From JANXVV01 sp038230975 (GTDB taxonomy: Bacteria > Planctomycetota > Phycisphaerae > Tepidisphaerales > Tepidisphaeraceae): a stretch of DNA of 12,843 nucleotides. Shown in pieces: positions 1-6,284 of the stretch. The notes below the pieces were generated by a model. That model saw only the letters and a program-made list of their open reading frames with translations, searched no databases and was not told the origin of the DNA. The stretch's first letter is position 1. Each line of letters starts with the position of its first letter. The stretch spans positions 1 through 12,843 of the forward strand of contig JBBRMF010000149.1 in assembly GCA_038230975.1 (NCBI GenBank), read 5' to 3'. The translations under genes and the position numbers were made by a program.

Positions 1-38
1 ATGAAACAAAATGAAACAAAATGAAACAAAATGAAACA
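1..38. repeat. 10-bp tandem direct repeat (ATGAAACAAA)
   Basis: The unit ATGAAACAAA occurs three times in full at 1-10, 11-20 and 21-30. A fourth, partial copy (ATGAAACA) follows at 31-38. The array begins at the window edge, so it may be longer. Each copy offers an ATG, but the frames close after 7 to 14 codons, so it is not coding as seen here. No gene can be supported from here to 279. The function is unknown. A tandem binding site for a regulator or a simple slippage repeat are both possible. Confidence 0.85.
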
Positions 39-279
39 GTTTTGGGGTGGTGCGAAAAGCCGTAAATCCAGCGTTTTTGAGGCGTTTTGGCTGAATTGTC
101 CCAGTTGCGTGGTTGGAAGTCGGGGGTGATTTGCGTAAGTAGCAGAAAGCAGTTTTCAAGCCGGATTGTGTTGAGTTTTGGATAGCGATTCGCAGAGAAT
201 GTACGTGTGTCAAAGTAGTTAATGTGCAATTATCAGTAGCGGCCCCTTTTCTCAATCGTTGAACGGAGGAATTATTAAA

Positions 280-759
280 ATGCGTCACCCTGAAATAAGC
301 GCGATCCATAGGGCCGTTATGAGACGAAGTTTGTCGGAAGTCATTGATGCCATCATTGCAGGTGATGATGTCAATTCGCTTGATCGCGAGGGACGCACAC
401 CACTGTTCTATGCGGTTCGAGATGGCGAATGCGATATCGTCGAGGAGTTGATTCGGCATCGGGCGGATGTGAATGTGCAGGACAAGCGATTGAAAAGCGC
501 GCTCCATTTTGCGGCGGCGGAATATCAGATCGAAGCTGCTGAACTGCTACTTCAAAACGGTGCTGCCGTGGATGCACAGGACGCCCATGGAAATTCTCCG
601 CTTTTCGACGCCGTTTTTAATTCGAACGGTCGAGGCAAAATAATAGAACTTCTTCTGGCGTGGAAAGCGGATCGGAGTTTGAAAAATCGTCACGGCGTTT
701 CTCCGGAGAGTCTTGCAAACACGATCGCGAACTATGATGTGAAACAGTTTTTCGCGTGA
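280..759 (+). CDS. Small ankyrin-repeat protein (159 aa)
   Basis: This is a compact protein made almost entirely of ankyrin repeats, a protein-protein interaction fold; no catalytic domain is present. Using the ATG at 280, repeats lie at about residues 7-37 (degenerate), 38-70 (GRTPLFYAV), 71-104 (KSALHFAAA, then AAELLLQNGAAVDAQD) and 105-138 (GNSPLFDAV, then IIELLLAWKADRSLKN), with a C-terminal cap ending in KQFFA. The frame can be opened at a TTG at 259, but GGAGGA at 265-270 lies 9 bases before the ATG at 280, so that start is preferred. There is no signal peptide or membrane segment, so it is probably cytoplasmic. An unrecognised gene follows 87 bases downstream. Small ankyrin proteins like this can act as immunity or adaptor proteins, but nothing here shows the partner. 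Confidence 0.88.
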   Translation: MRHPEISAIHRAVMRRSLSEVIDAIIAGDDVNSLDREGRTPLFYAVRDGECDIVEELIRHRADVNVQDKRLKSALHFAAAEYQIEAAELLLQNGAAVDAQDAHGNSPLFDAVFNSNGRGKIIELLLAWKADRSLKNRHGVSPESLANTIANYDVKQFFA

Positions 760-810
760 ATTCAAAAGAGGTTGAAACGGGGGCGCAAAGACTGAATACA
801 ACTTACGACC

Positions 811-835
811 CGTTTTCGGACTCGTTTTCGGACTC
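811..835. repeat. 12-bp tandem duplication before the next gene
   Basis: CGTTTTCGGACT occurs at 811-822 and again, immediately adjacent, at 823-834, followed by C. It lies 12 bases before the ATG at 847, where a ribosome binding site would be expected, and no clear Shine-Dalgarno sequence is present. It may be a recent slippage duplication or a regulatory element. Confidence 0.7.
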
Positions 836-846
836 CGTGTGTTAAA

Positions 847-1383
847 ATGGACCTCTTCCCTGAAGAATATCCGCAATCGCTGATCGTCATGCCGTCGCTA
901 CTGGAGTTGTGTATACAATATCATTTCGGACTTGATGCAGTCGATGTAATTCCCATTGCGTTCAGGTATCCGGACGGCAGCCTTGAGTTCCAGGGAGCGG
1001 TGGTCGCGACGGTGCAAAAGAGGATTCAGGATGCGGTAGATGCCTATTGGGAGAATCTGCATGTGCTCCCTCATCATTCGTACTTTGGAGCAATGAACTA
1101 CCCTGGCTTTTTGGACGCCATTCCAGCGTGGTACACGGTCCAGTTCTGGCATGCAAATGTACGTCAATTGGATGATACTTATTGGATCTTTGTGGTCCCA
1201 CAGCATCCGAGTTACCGTTTGCCATTTCCGCCCGTTGATGAATTCGAAATCGTAATTAAGTTCGTGCGTCGACTCAACTCTCAGACGCGAAATACGGTCG
1301 TCGACGAACTGCGAAAGATACTGACGGAAGTCCGCGAAAATGCGATCGCGAATGAGGGTATGGCAAAGATCAAAAATGAGTAA
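847..1383 (+). CDS. Hypothetical protein (178 aa), unrecognised family
   Basis: I do not recognise this protein. It has no signal peptide or transmembrane helix and is rich in aromatic residues (YWENLH, PAWYTVQFWHANV, DDTYWIFVVP). The middle looks like an alternating beta-strand region, at about residues 33-130, and it ends in a charged helix at about 142-175 (RRLNSQTRNTVVDELRKILTE). That layout suggests a small globular alpha/beta protein. The start at 847 follows TTAAA without a clear ribosome binding site; the next in-frame ATG, at 889, is no better. It lies between an ankyrin gene and a TIR gene, all on +, so a role as an immunity or accessory protein is conceivable but unsupported. A minus-strand frame overlaps it (898-1395), but the + frame fits the local gene direction and looks more protein-like. 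Confidence 0.6.
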   Translation: MDLFPEEYPQSLIVMPSLLELCIQYHFGLDAVDVIPIAFRYPDGSLEFQGAVVATVQKRIQDAVDAYWENLHVLPHHSYFGAMNYPGFLDAIPAWYTVQFWHANVRQLDDTYWIFVVPQHPSYRLPFPPVDEFEIVIKFVRRLNSQTRNTVVDELRKILTEVRENAIANEGMAKIKNE

Positions 1384-1458
1384 TTCGTTTTGCACGATGA
1401 TCGGGCATCAGTGGTCATTGATCTCTCTCAAACCGGTCAGCGCACGTTCAATTGGATC

Positions 1459-1587
1459 ATGATTTCATTGATGACGCTTTCCTGTAAGGTCATGATTGAG
1501 GCGATTCAAATTGAGGGGGTTTTGGCGGCTAACAAACGTTTCGGTGTACCGAAGGGAAAAGAATACGTTATCACGTTGGCAGAGTGA
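1459..1587 (+). CDS. Doubtful short ORF (42 aa), possibly a gene remnant
   Basis: This is a short frame in the same phase as the 847-1383 gene. It can open at a TTG at 1390 or an ATG at 1459. It starts with a hydrophobic, Met-rich stretch (MISLMTLSCKVMIEAIQIEG) and ends KGKEYVITLAE. There is no convincing ribosome binding site. The frame stays open for 67 codons after the TAA of the upstream gene, so it could be the tail of a longer ancestral protein, a remnant of something else, or chance. I recognise no family. Confidence 0.2.
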   Translation: MISLMTLSCKVMIEAIQIEGVLAANKRFGVPKGKEYVITLAE

Positions 1588-1655
1588 GGCGGTTGGCATA
1601 TCGGTGCGCTCATCGGGCTTTAAATGATAGCTCGATGAGAATAGAATGATTTCCC

Positions 1656-2072
1656 ATGGCCACACGAACCGCAACTTCGAACGTATACCTAAGCTATTCG
1701 GCGGCGGACGAGAAGGTGGCGGCACAGATCAGGCGTCGCTTGCGCGATGACGGTTATGACGTCTTTGACCCCATCGCGGACGTGCGGCTGGGTGAGAATT
1801 GGGCGGAGGCAATTTCGCATGGGCTGGAGCAGGCCCGGGCGATGGTGGTTCTGCTATCGCCGGATTCCGTCAAGTCACCGAATGTACTGCACGAGATTGG
1901 ATTTGCACTGGGGTCCAAGCACTTTCGCGGGCGGGTATTGCCGGTTGTCCTTAAGCCGACGGAGGAAATCCCCTGGTTTTTGCGGACGATTCCGGACGTC
2001 CGAATTACGGCCGGAGATCCGGGATCACAGGTCGCCAAGGTACTGAAATGGCTCATCAAAAAGGCGGGTTGA
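1656..2072 (+). CDS. Stand-alone TIR-domain protein (138 aa)
   Basis: The whole protein is one Toll/interleukin-1 receptor (TIR) domain. The first strand motif is VYLSYSAADEKVAAQIRRRL (residues 10-29), followed by DGYDVFDPIADVRLGENW with the GENW box at 46-49. The core continues AMVVLLSPDSV, then SPNVLHEIGFALG. E80 in LHEIG sits where NADase-active TIR domains carry the catalytic glutamate. The next part is GRVLPVVLKPTEEIPWFL, with a short C-terminal helix. No other domain, signal peptide or membrane helix is present. Bacterial TIR proteins typically cleave NAD+ or make cyclic-ADP-ribose signals in antiphage defence, or act as interaction modules. No ThsA-like, STING-like, Argonaute or NLR partner lies nearby, so the function is open. 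The domain call is strong; activity is inferred from E80. The upstream GAGAATAG is only a weak ribosome binding site. Confidence 0.87.
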   Translation: MATRTATSNVYLSYSAADEKVAAQIRRRLRDDGYDVFDPIADVRLGENWAEAISHGLEQARAMVVLLSPDSVKSPNVLHEIGFALGSKHFRGRVLPVVLKPTEEIPWFLRTIPDVRITAGDPGSQVAKVLKWLIKKAG

Positions 2073-2173
2073 AGCGAAGAGCTAAAGATAGGCGGCACTC
2101 CTCGAAGGGGCGCGCGGAGATATTGTTCTGATACGGGTGGCGCTCAGTGGGGGAGGAGGAATTGTGCGCGGGA

Positions 2174-2986
2174 TTAATTGCCTTGGATTTCGTCGGTCCA
2201 GACGAAGAATTTTTCGAGGTTGGTGATGCCGAAGCTGGTGGTGAGTGCGACGTCGGCGGCGTCGCGGCCGTGGGCCATGAGGACGCGGCCGATGCGGGGT
2301 TTGTTGTGGCGGGCGTCGAAGGTCCACCAGCGATTTCCGAGATAGACTTCAAACCAGGCGCTGAAATCCATGGGGAAGGGAACGGGGGGAATGCCGATGT
2401 CGCCGAGGTAACCGGTGACGTATCGGGCGGGGATGTTCATGCAGCGGCAGAAGGTGACGGCCAAGTGGGTGAAATCGCGGCAGACCCCGATGCGCTCGCG
2501 ATAACCTTCGGCGGCGGAGCGGGTGTTGCGGGCGAACTGGTAGCCGAACTGGATATGGTTGTGGACGAAATCGCAAATCGCCTGCACACGGCCCCAGCCG
2601 AGCGGGGTGTTGCCGAACAGTTGCCATGCGGTGTTTTGGAGAACGTCCACTTCGCAGTAGCGGCTGGCCAACAGGAACGAGAGGCATTCGACGGGGAGTT
2701 CCTGGACCGGGTGTTGGATGGCGTCATATCCGACTGGATCGGGCAGACCGCTGTCGGTGACGATGGCGTCGGCGGTGAAGCGCACTTTACCGGACGGCGC
2801 GATGATGCGGCCGCAGGAATTGCCGAATCCATCGGTGAAAAAGGTGACGGGTGCGTGCGGTTCGACGAGGAGATCATCGGGCTTGATTAACGTTGTGCGG
2901 CGTTCGGGTCGGACCGATAACATAAGTGTCATCGGCGCGGCGACAGGTACGTTAAAGATAAGATCGTAACCAATTCGGATCAGCAT
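2174..2986 (-). CDS. Transglutaminase-like superfamily protein (270 aa)
   Basis: This is a transglutaminase/cysteine-protease-fold protein, probably cytoplasmic, with no signal peptide. An N-terminal beta-rich domain (residues 1-110) contains PDDLLVEPHAPVTFFTDGFG. The transglutaminase core follows, with the nucleophile in IGVCRDFTHLAVTFCRCMNI (C169), then ARYVTGYLGDIG, DFSAWFEVYLGNRWWTFDAR and a closing RVLMAHGRDAADVALTTSFG. The catalytic Asp would be D224 of FDARHN. The residue before AWFE, normally His, is Ser (S209). My recollection is that this bacterial subfamily often has that substitution, but this was not checked. The frame extends upstream to an ATG at 3037 (287 aa), but family members generally begin close to the LIRIGYDL segment, and TGAGAA precedes the ATG at 2986, so 2986 is preferred. 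It is convergent with the TIR gene and divergent from the polysaccharide cluster. Peptidase or amidase activity is likely; the substrate is unknown. Confidence 0.85.
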   Translation of the reverse strand: MLIRIGYDLIFNVPVAAPMTLMLSVRPERRTTLIKPDDLLVEPHAPVTFFTDGFGNSCGRIIAPSGKVRFTADAIVTDSGLPDPVGYDAIQHPVQELPVECLSFLLASRYCEVDVLQNTAWQLFGNTPLGWGRVQAICDFVHNHIQFGYQFARNTRSAAEGYRERIGVCRDFTHLAVTFCRCMNIPARYVTGYLGDIGIPPVPFPMDFSAWFEVYLGNRWWTFDARHNKPRIGRVLMAHGRDAADVALTTSFGITNLEKFFVWTDEIQGN

Positions 2987-3070
2987 GGGATGATTCTCAA
3001 ACAGCGTCGGTTGGTGATTTGACGGTAACAGAGACATGTGGAATCGCCAACGAATAAAATCTGAGGGGAA

Positions 3071-3098
3071 GGTTTATTTATGGTTGGGTCGGCGTCAA
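3071..3098 (-). promoter_or_regulatory. Possible promoter for the transglutaminase-like gene
   Basis: On the minus strand, TTGACG (3098-3093) matches the sigma70 -35 box at five of six positions. A weak -10-like TAAACC (3076-3071) follows after a 16-base spacer. It lies about 85 bases before the preferred start at 2986. The -10 box is poor, so this is only a candidate. Confidence 0.25.
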
Positions 3099-3177
3099 GT
3101 CATTATTTACGCGAAGCTTATGGCGACGTTACGTCTTGAATTCATTTCCCGTTTTGCGGGGGGCAAAAGTTTAAGCT

Positions 3178-3206
3178 TTGGACACTTAAGATTTAGTGGA
3201 TAAAAT
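3178..3206 (+). promoter_or_regulatory. Possible sigma70-type promoter for the polysaccharide cluster
   Basis: TTGGAC (3178-3183) and TAAAAT (3201-3206) are separated by 17 bases. The -10 match is good (five of six) and the -35 match is partial. It is about 315 bases upstream of the first glycosyltransferase start, which would give a long leader. Planctomycete promoters are not well defined by this consensus, so confidence is low. Confidence 0.28.
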
Positions 3207-3522
3207 TAGTTGAGCGAAAGTGCGGGGAGATCGTGGGTTCTGGCTGCGCTATTCAAGAAGGATCGCCTGAATGATTGAAGATGACACGTCTGTCAAATAC
3301 CGCGTAAAAACCGGTTTGGCCCCAAGATTTTGACGTGATGTTGTACGTTTTATCTCGTTTGGTCTGCCGACTGAACCGAAGATAAGGACAGTCGTTACTG
3401 ACTGAATTCTGTTTCGGGACGGCGATCCGTTGGGTACCGAGTTATCGGGCGCATTGATTGTCAATCGGCTTCGCAGATGATGCTGAAAGTTCATCGGCGA
3501 GCGGCCTTGGAGCGATCTATAC

Positions 3523-4809
3523 ATGAATGTTGGCGATCCAATTGGTTACGTCATCCCGGACTGGCCGGGTCAGACCCACTTGTGGATCTGGCGGGAGGTG
3601 TCGCATCTGCGCGAATTTGGCGCATCCGTGCGGCTATTCTCCACGCGCAGACCGCCGGAGCGGGACAAAGCGCGTCATGCTTTCGCGGAACAGGCGATGT
3701 CGGAAACGACGTACCTGTGGCCGACCGGATTTCTGCGCAATCTTTACGTGGTAATCTCCTGTTTTATTCGGAATCCGATTGGTTTTCTGCGTTGCATTGA
3801 ATTGGCTTTTACGCTGCCGGTTGATCACAAGCAGCCAATAAGGCATTTGTTGCCGTTGATTCTGCCGGCGTGCGTGCTGGCGGATGAAGTGCGGCGCGGT
3901 GGTATCAAGCATCTTCACAGTCATTCCCCGGCGAACAGTTCCATTCTTTGCATGATGGTCAAGCGATTGACAGGGGTGCCCTTCTCACAAATGGTCAACG
4001 CCAATCTTGAATGGTGGGGTGGCGCGATGCGTGAGAAGTTCATGGATGCGAAATTCACCGTTGCGTGTACGGATTGGATGGTCGCCCAGATCCAGCGCGA
4101 TTATCCGGAATTGGAACCGTCTGCGTATGGCATGTGTCGTGTGGCGGTGGATGTTCGCAAGTGGATTGCGGTCAAGCGTACGCCGTCGGCGGATGGGACA
4201 TTAAAGCTACTCACCGTCAGTCGACTTGTCGCCAGTAAAGGTCAGGATGATCTGCTTAAAGCGGTGGCCTTGCTGATAAAGCGTGGATATCGGATTCGAC
4301 TTCGCGTTGGGGGCAATGGGCCTGAACTGAATGCGCTTCAGAGCCTTGCCGCGGAGTTGGGGATTACGGAAGTGGTGACGTTTCTGGGTTCGCTGGCGGA
4401 AGAGCAGTATCTGGAAGAGATGCGGAACACGGATCTGTTTGTGTTGGCCAGCCATGGGGAACCGATGGGCGTCGTTTATATGGAAGCGATGGCGACGGAA
4501 GCCGGCACGATCGGCACGGCTGCGGGGGGTGTGGGAGAAATCATCACCAGTGGTGAGAACGGTCTGCTGGTTCCACCGAAAGACCCGAGTGCGTTGGCGG
4601 ATGGAATTGAAAAACTGCTGAACGATCCTCCGTTGCGACAAACGTTGGGCGAAGCAGGTCGCAAGACGATTCTGCAAAAATTCGACAGCCGTGTTTGGGC
4701 CGGTGAGATGTACCGGAGAATTTTTGGTGTGCTCCCGGCGATGCCGCTCGGAATGGCTAACGACAAACCTGCGCGCCGCGACGCCGGAACCCCGGCGATG
4801 GTCGCCTGA
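3523..4809 (+). CDS. GT4-family glycosyltransferase (428 aa)
   Basis: This is a retaining GT-B glycosyltransferase that transfers a sugar from a nucleotide donor to a lipid-linked acceptor on the cytoplasmic face of the membrane. The N-terminal acceptor domain contains IPDWPGQTHLWIWREVSHL (residues 11-29) and the HLHSHSP motif (130-136) typical of the group. The C-terminal nucleotide-binding domain starts with LLTVSRLVASKGQDDLLKA, where R234 and K239 would bind donor phosphates. It has the E-x7-E pair E313/E321 (HGEPMGVVYMEAM) and GGVGEII. Its length is normal for the family. GGAG at 3509-3512 lies 10 bases before the ATG. It is the first gene of the plus-strand cluster; the next gene starts 17 bases after its stop. 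The last 20 residues look like an unstructured tail. The sugar specificity cannot be read from the sequence. Confidence 0.92.
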   Translation: MNVGDPIGYVIPDWPGQTHLWIWREVSHLREFGASVRLFSTRRPPERDKARHAFAEQAMSETTYLWPTGFLRNLYVVISCFIRNPIGFLRCIELAFTLPVDHKQPIRHLLPLILPACVLADEVRRGGIKHLHSHSPANSSILCMMVKRLTGVPFSQMVNANLEWWGGAMREKFMDAKFTVACTDWMVAQIQRDYPELEPSAYGMCRVAVDVRKWIAVKRTPSADGTLKLLTVSRLVASKGQDDLLKAVALLIKRGYRIRLRVGGNGPELNALQSLAAELGITEVVTFLGSLAEEQYLEEMRNTDLFVLASHGEPMGVVYMEAMATEAGTIGTAAGGVGEIITSGENGLLVPPKDPSALADGIEKLLNDPPLRQTLGEAGRKTILQKFDSRVWAGEMYRRIFGVLPAMPLGMANDKPARRDAGTPAMVA

Positions 4810-4826
4810 TTCACACGGAATGCCTG

Positions 4827-6224
4827 ATGCTGAATGCGACGATTCAAACTGCGCTGCCTCTATTGCGATGGAACGCTCGGGATTTGCCGTTACGGCTAAG
4901 CCGTAAGCGGCCGCGGGTGTTGTTGATTGCCGAGGGGTGCAATCCCAATATGATCAGCGTACCGCTGGTGGGTTACTCGCATTGCAAAGCCATTCGCGGA
5001 GTGGCGGATGCACTGGTGTTGACGCACTGGCGGAATGGCCCGGAGCTGAAAAACGCTGGGTGGGTTGAGGGCCAGGATTTTGCGATCATTGATACCGAGT
5101 GGGCGGCTCGACTCGTCTGGAAATTTACGACATTTCTACGCGGCGGTACGGGTGCGGGTTGGACGACATTGGCCGCGCTTTCGGTTCCGCTGTATTACCT
5201 GTTCGAGCATTACGTTTGGCAGCAGTACGGATCGCGGATCGCGGCGGGTGAGTTTGATGTGGTCCATCGGATGGTTCCGCTGTCCCCTACCACGCCGAGC
5301 TTATTGGCCAGCAAATGCAGTGAAGTGGGTGTGCCGTTTGTGGTGGGGCCGCTGAATGGTGGCTTGGCATGGCCAAAAGGGTTTGATGGCGCGCGCCGAA
5401 AAGAGCGTGAATGGCTCAGCTATGTGCGCGGCGCGTACAAGCTATTGCCGGGTTATCGGGCAATGCGTTCGAAGGCGTCGGCGATTATTGTTGCGTCGCG
5501 CGACACTCACCGGCAGATGCCGCGAGAGTTTCACGACCGATGCTTTTACATTCCCGAAAATGCGATTGATCCCGCACGGTTCGTCCGGCAGTCGACCCGT
5601 TTGCCAAGGCAGCCGGGGGATCGACGGCCGATTCAAGTCATCTTTCTAGGTCGACTCGTGCCGTACAAAGGCGCGGACATGCTGATTGAGGCTGCCGCGC
5701 CGCTGGTCAAAGCAGGACGCATTGCGGTCACTGTGGTGGGCGATGGACCGCAGATGCCGGAATTGAAGCAAATCGTTGAACGGCATGGAATCACGGACGG
5801 AATCAAACTGACGGGTTGGATCGATCATCGCCAGGTGCAGCAGTATCTGGCGGATGCGGATCTGTTTGGATTTCCGAGTATTCGCGAGTTCGGTGGAGCG
5901 GTGGTATTGGAGGCGATGGCGTTGGGGGTTGTGCCGATTATCGTCAATTACGGTGGCCCGGCGGAACTGGTGACCCCCAAGACCGGGTATCTGCTTGAAC
6001 TGGGAACGCGAGCGCAGATTGTCGCGCGTCTTCAACAAACATTAACGCATCTGGCCGACAACCCGGGTGAGATTGAGACAAAACGTGGGCCCGCCGAACG
6101 TCGGGCGAGGGATTTGTTTACCTGGGAAAACAAGGCACGGCAGGTTCTGGAAGTCTATCGGTGGGTGATGGACCCTTCGGGCGTCAAACCGAATTTTGAA
6201 ATGCCTCAGCCGGATCTGGAATGA
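4827..6224 (+). CDS. GT4-family glycosyltransferase (465 aa)
   Basis: This is a second retaining GT-B enzyme, distinct in sequence from the one upstream. The N-terminal domain begins around residue 28 (RPRVLLIAEGCNPNMISVPL) and includes a partly hydrophobic stretch at 110-130 and the loop FVVGPLNGGLAWP (171-183). The donor-binding domain starts at VIFLGRLVPYKGADMLIEAA, with R276 and K281. It continues through VVGDGPQMPEL and has the E-x7-E pair E354/E362 (SIREFGGAVVLEAMALG), followed by YGGPAELV. The loop before the donor domain (RRPIQVIFLG) and the GPLNGG motif resemble group 1 transferases of exopolysaccharide clusters. A weak CGGAA precedes the start. It is probably cotranscribed with the gene 17 bases upstream. 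Donor and acceptor are unknown. Confidence 0.92.
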   Translation: MLNATIQTALPLLRWNARDLPLRLSRKRPRVLLIAEGCNPNMISVPLVGYSHCKAIRGVADALVLTHWRNGPELKNAGWVEGQDFAIIDTEWAARLVWKFTTFLRGGTGAGWTTLAALSVPLYYLFEHYVWQQYGSRIAAGEFDVVHRMVPLSPTTPSLLASKCSEVGVPFVVGPLNGGLAWPKGFDGARRKEREWLSYVRGAYKLLPGYRAMRSKASAIIVASRDTHRQMPREFHDRCFYIPENAIDPARFVRQSTRLPRQPGDRRPIQVIFLGRLVPYKGADMLIEAAAPLVKAGRIAVTVVGDGPQMPELKQIVERHGITDGIKLTGWIDHRQVQQYLADADLFGFPSIREFGGAVVLEAMALGVVPIIVNYGGPAELVTPKTGYLLELGTRAQIVARLQQTLTHLADNPGEIETKRGPAERRARDLFTWENKARQVLEVYRWVMDPSGVKPNFEMPQPDLE

Positions 6225-6284
6225 GGATGAAGTACGCTCTAAAGAGCCGTTGATTTTTCACGGTGTGAGTATGGTCGTGATCTT

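Larger units (their letters stand above)
3038..3522. other. 485-bp gap between divergent genes
   Basis: No convincing gene lies here. The only longer frame (minus strand, 3249-3524) has no recognisable family and a composition unlike the neighbours. The stretch is more AT-rich than the flanking genes and separates the minus-strand transglutaminase-like gene from the plus-strand polysaccharide cluster. It should therefore contain promoters for both. Small dyads are visible, such as CCCGTTTTGCGGG at 3149-3161 and CAGTCGTTACTG at about 3389-3400. Neither is followed by a T-tract, so neither looks like a terminator. Confidence 0.6.

Noticed and set aside
898..1395. 165-codon minus-strand ORF starting MQNELLIFDLCHTLIRD, which faintly recalls a HAD-hydrolase motif I
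   Set aside because: The DxDxT pattern is not met and no later HAD motifs follow. The + strand frame agrees with the direction of neighbouring genes. It remains the main alternative if the + strand protein proves not to be real.
1656..2072. Thoeris-type defence system
   Set aside because: The TIR protein is present, but no ThsA-like NADase/SIR2 or macro-domain partner is found in the window.
2147..2890. 247-codon + strand ORF rich in Gly, Ala, Val, Asp and Glu
   Set aside because: It is the antisense shadow of the transglutaminase-like gene, which has clear family motifs on the minus strand. The composition is typical of reverse-frame reading of GC-rich codons.
3249..3524. 91-codon minus-strand ORF in the gap before the polysaccharide cluster
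   Set aside because: No recognisable domain, composition rich in Ser/Arg/Asn without periodic structure, and it overlaps the start region of the first glycosyltransferase gene.
6236..6260. GCTCTAAAGAGC dyad followed by a T-run, as a possible terminator after the second glycosyltransferase
   Set aside because: The stem is only 4-5 bases and the T-run begins several bases away. The downstream flippase gene appears to belong to the same transcription unit.
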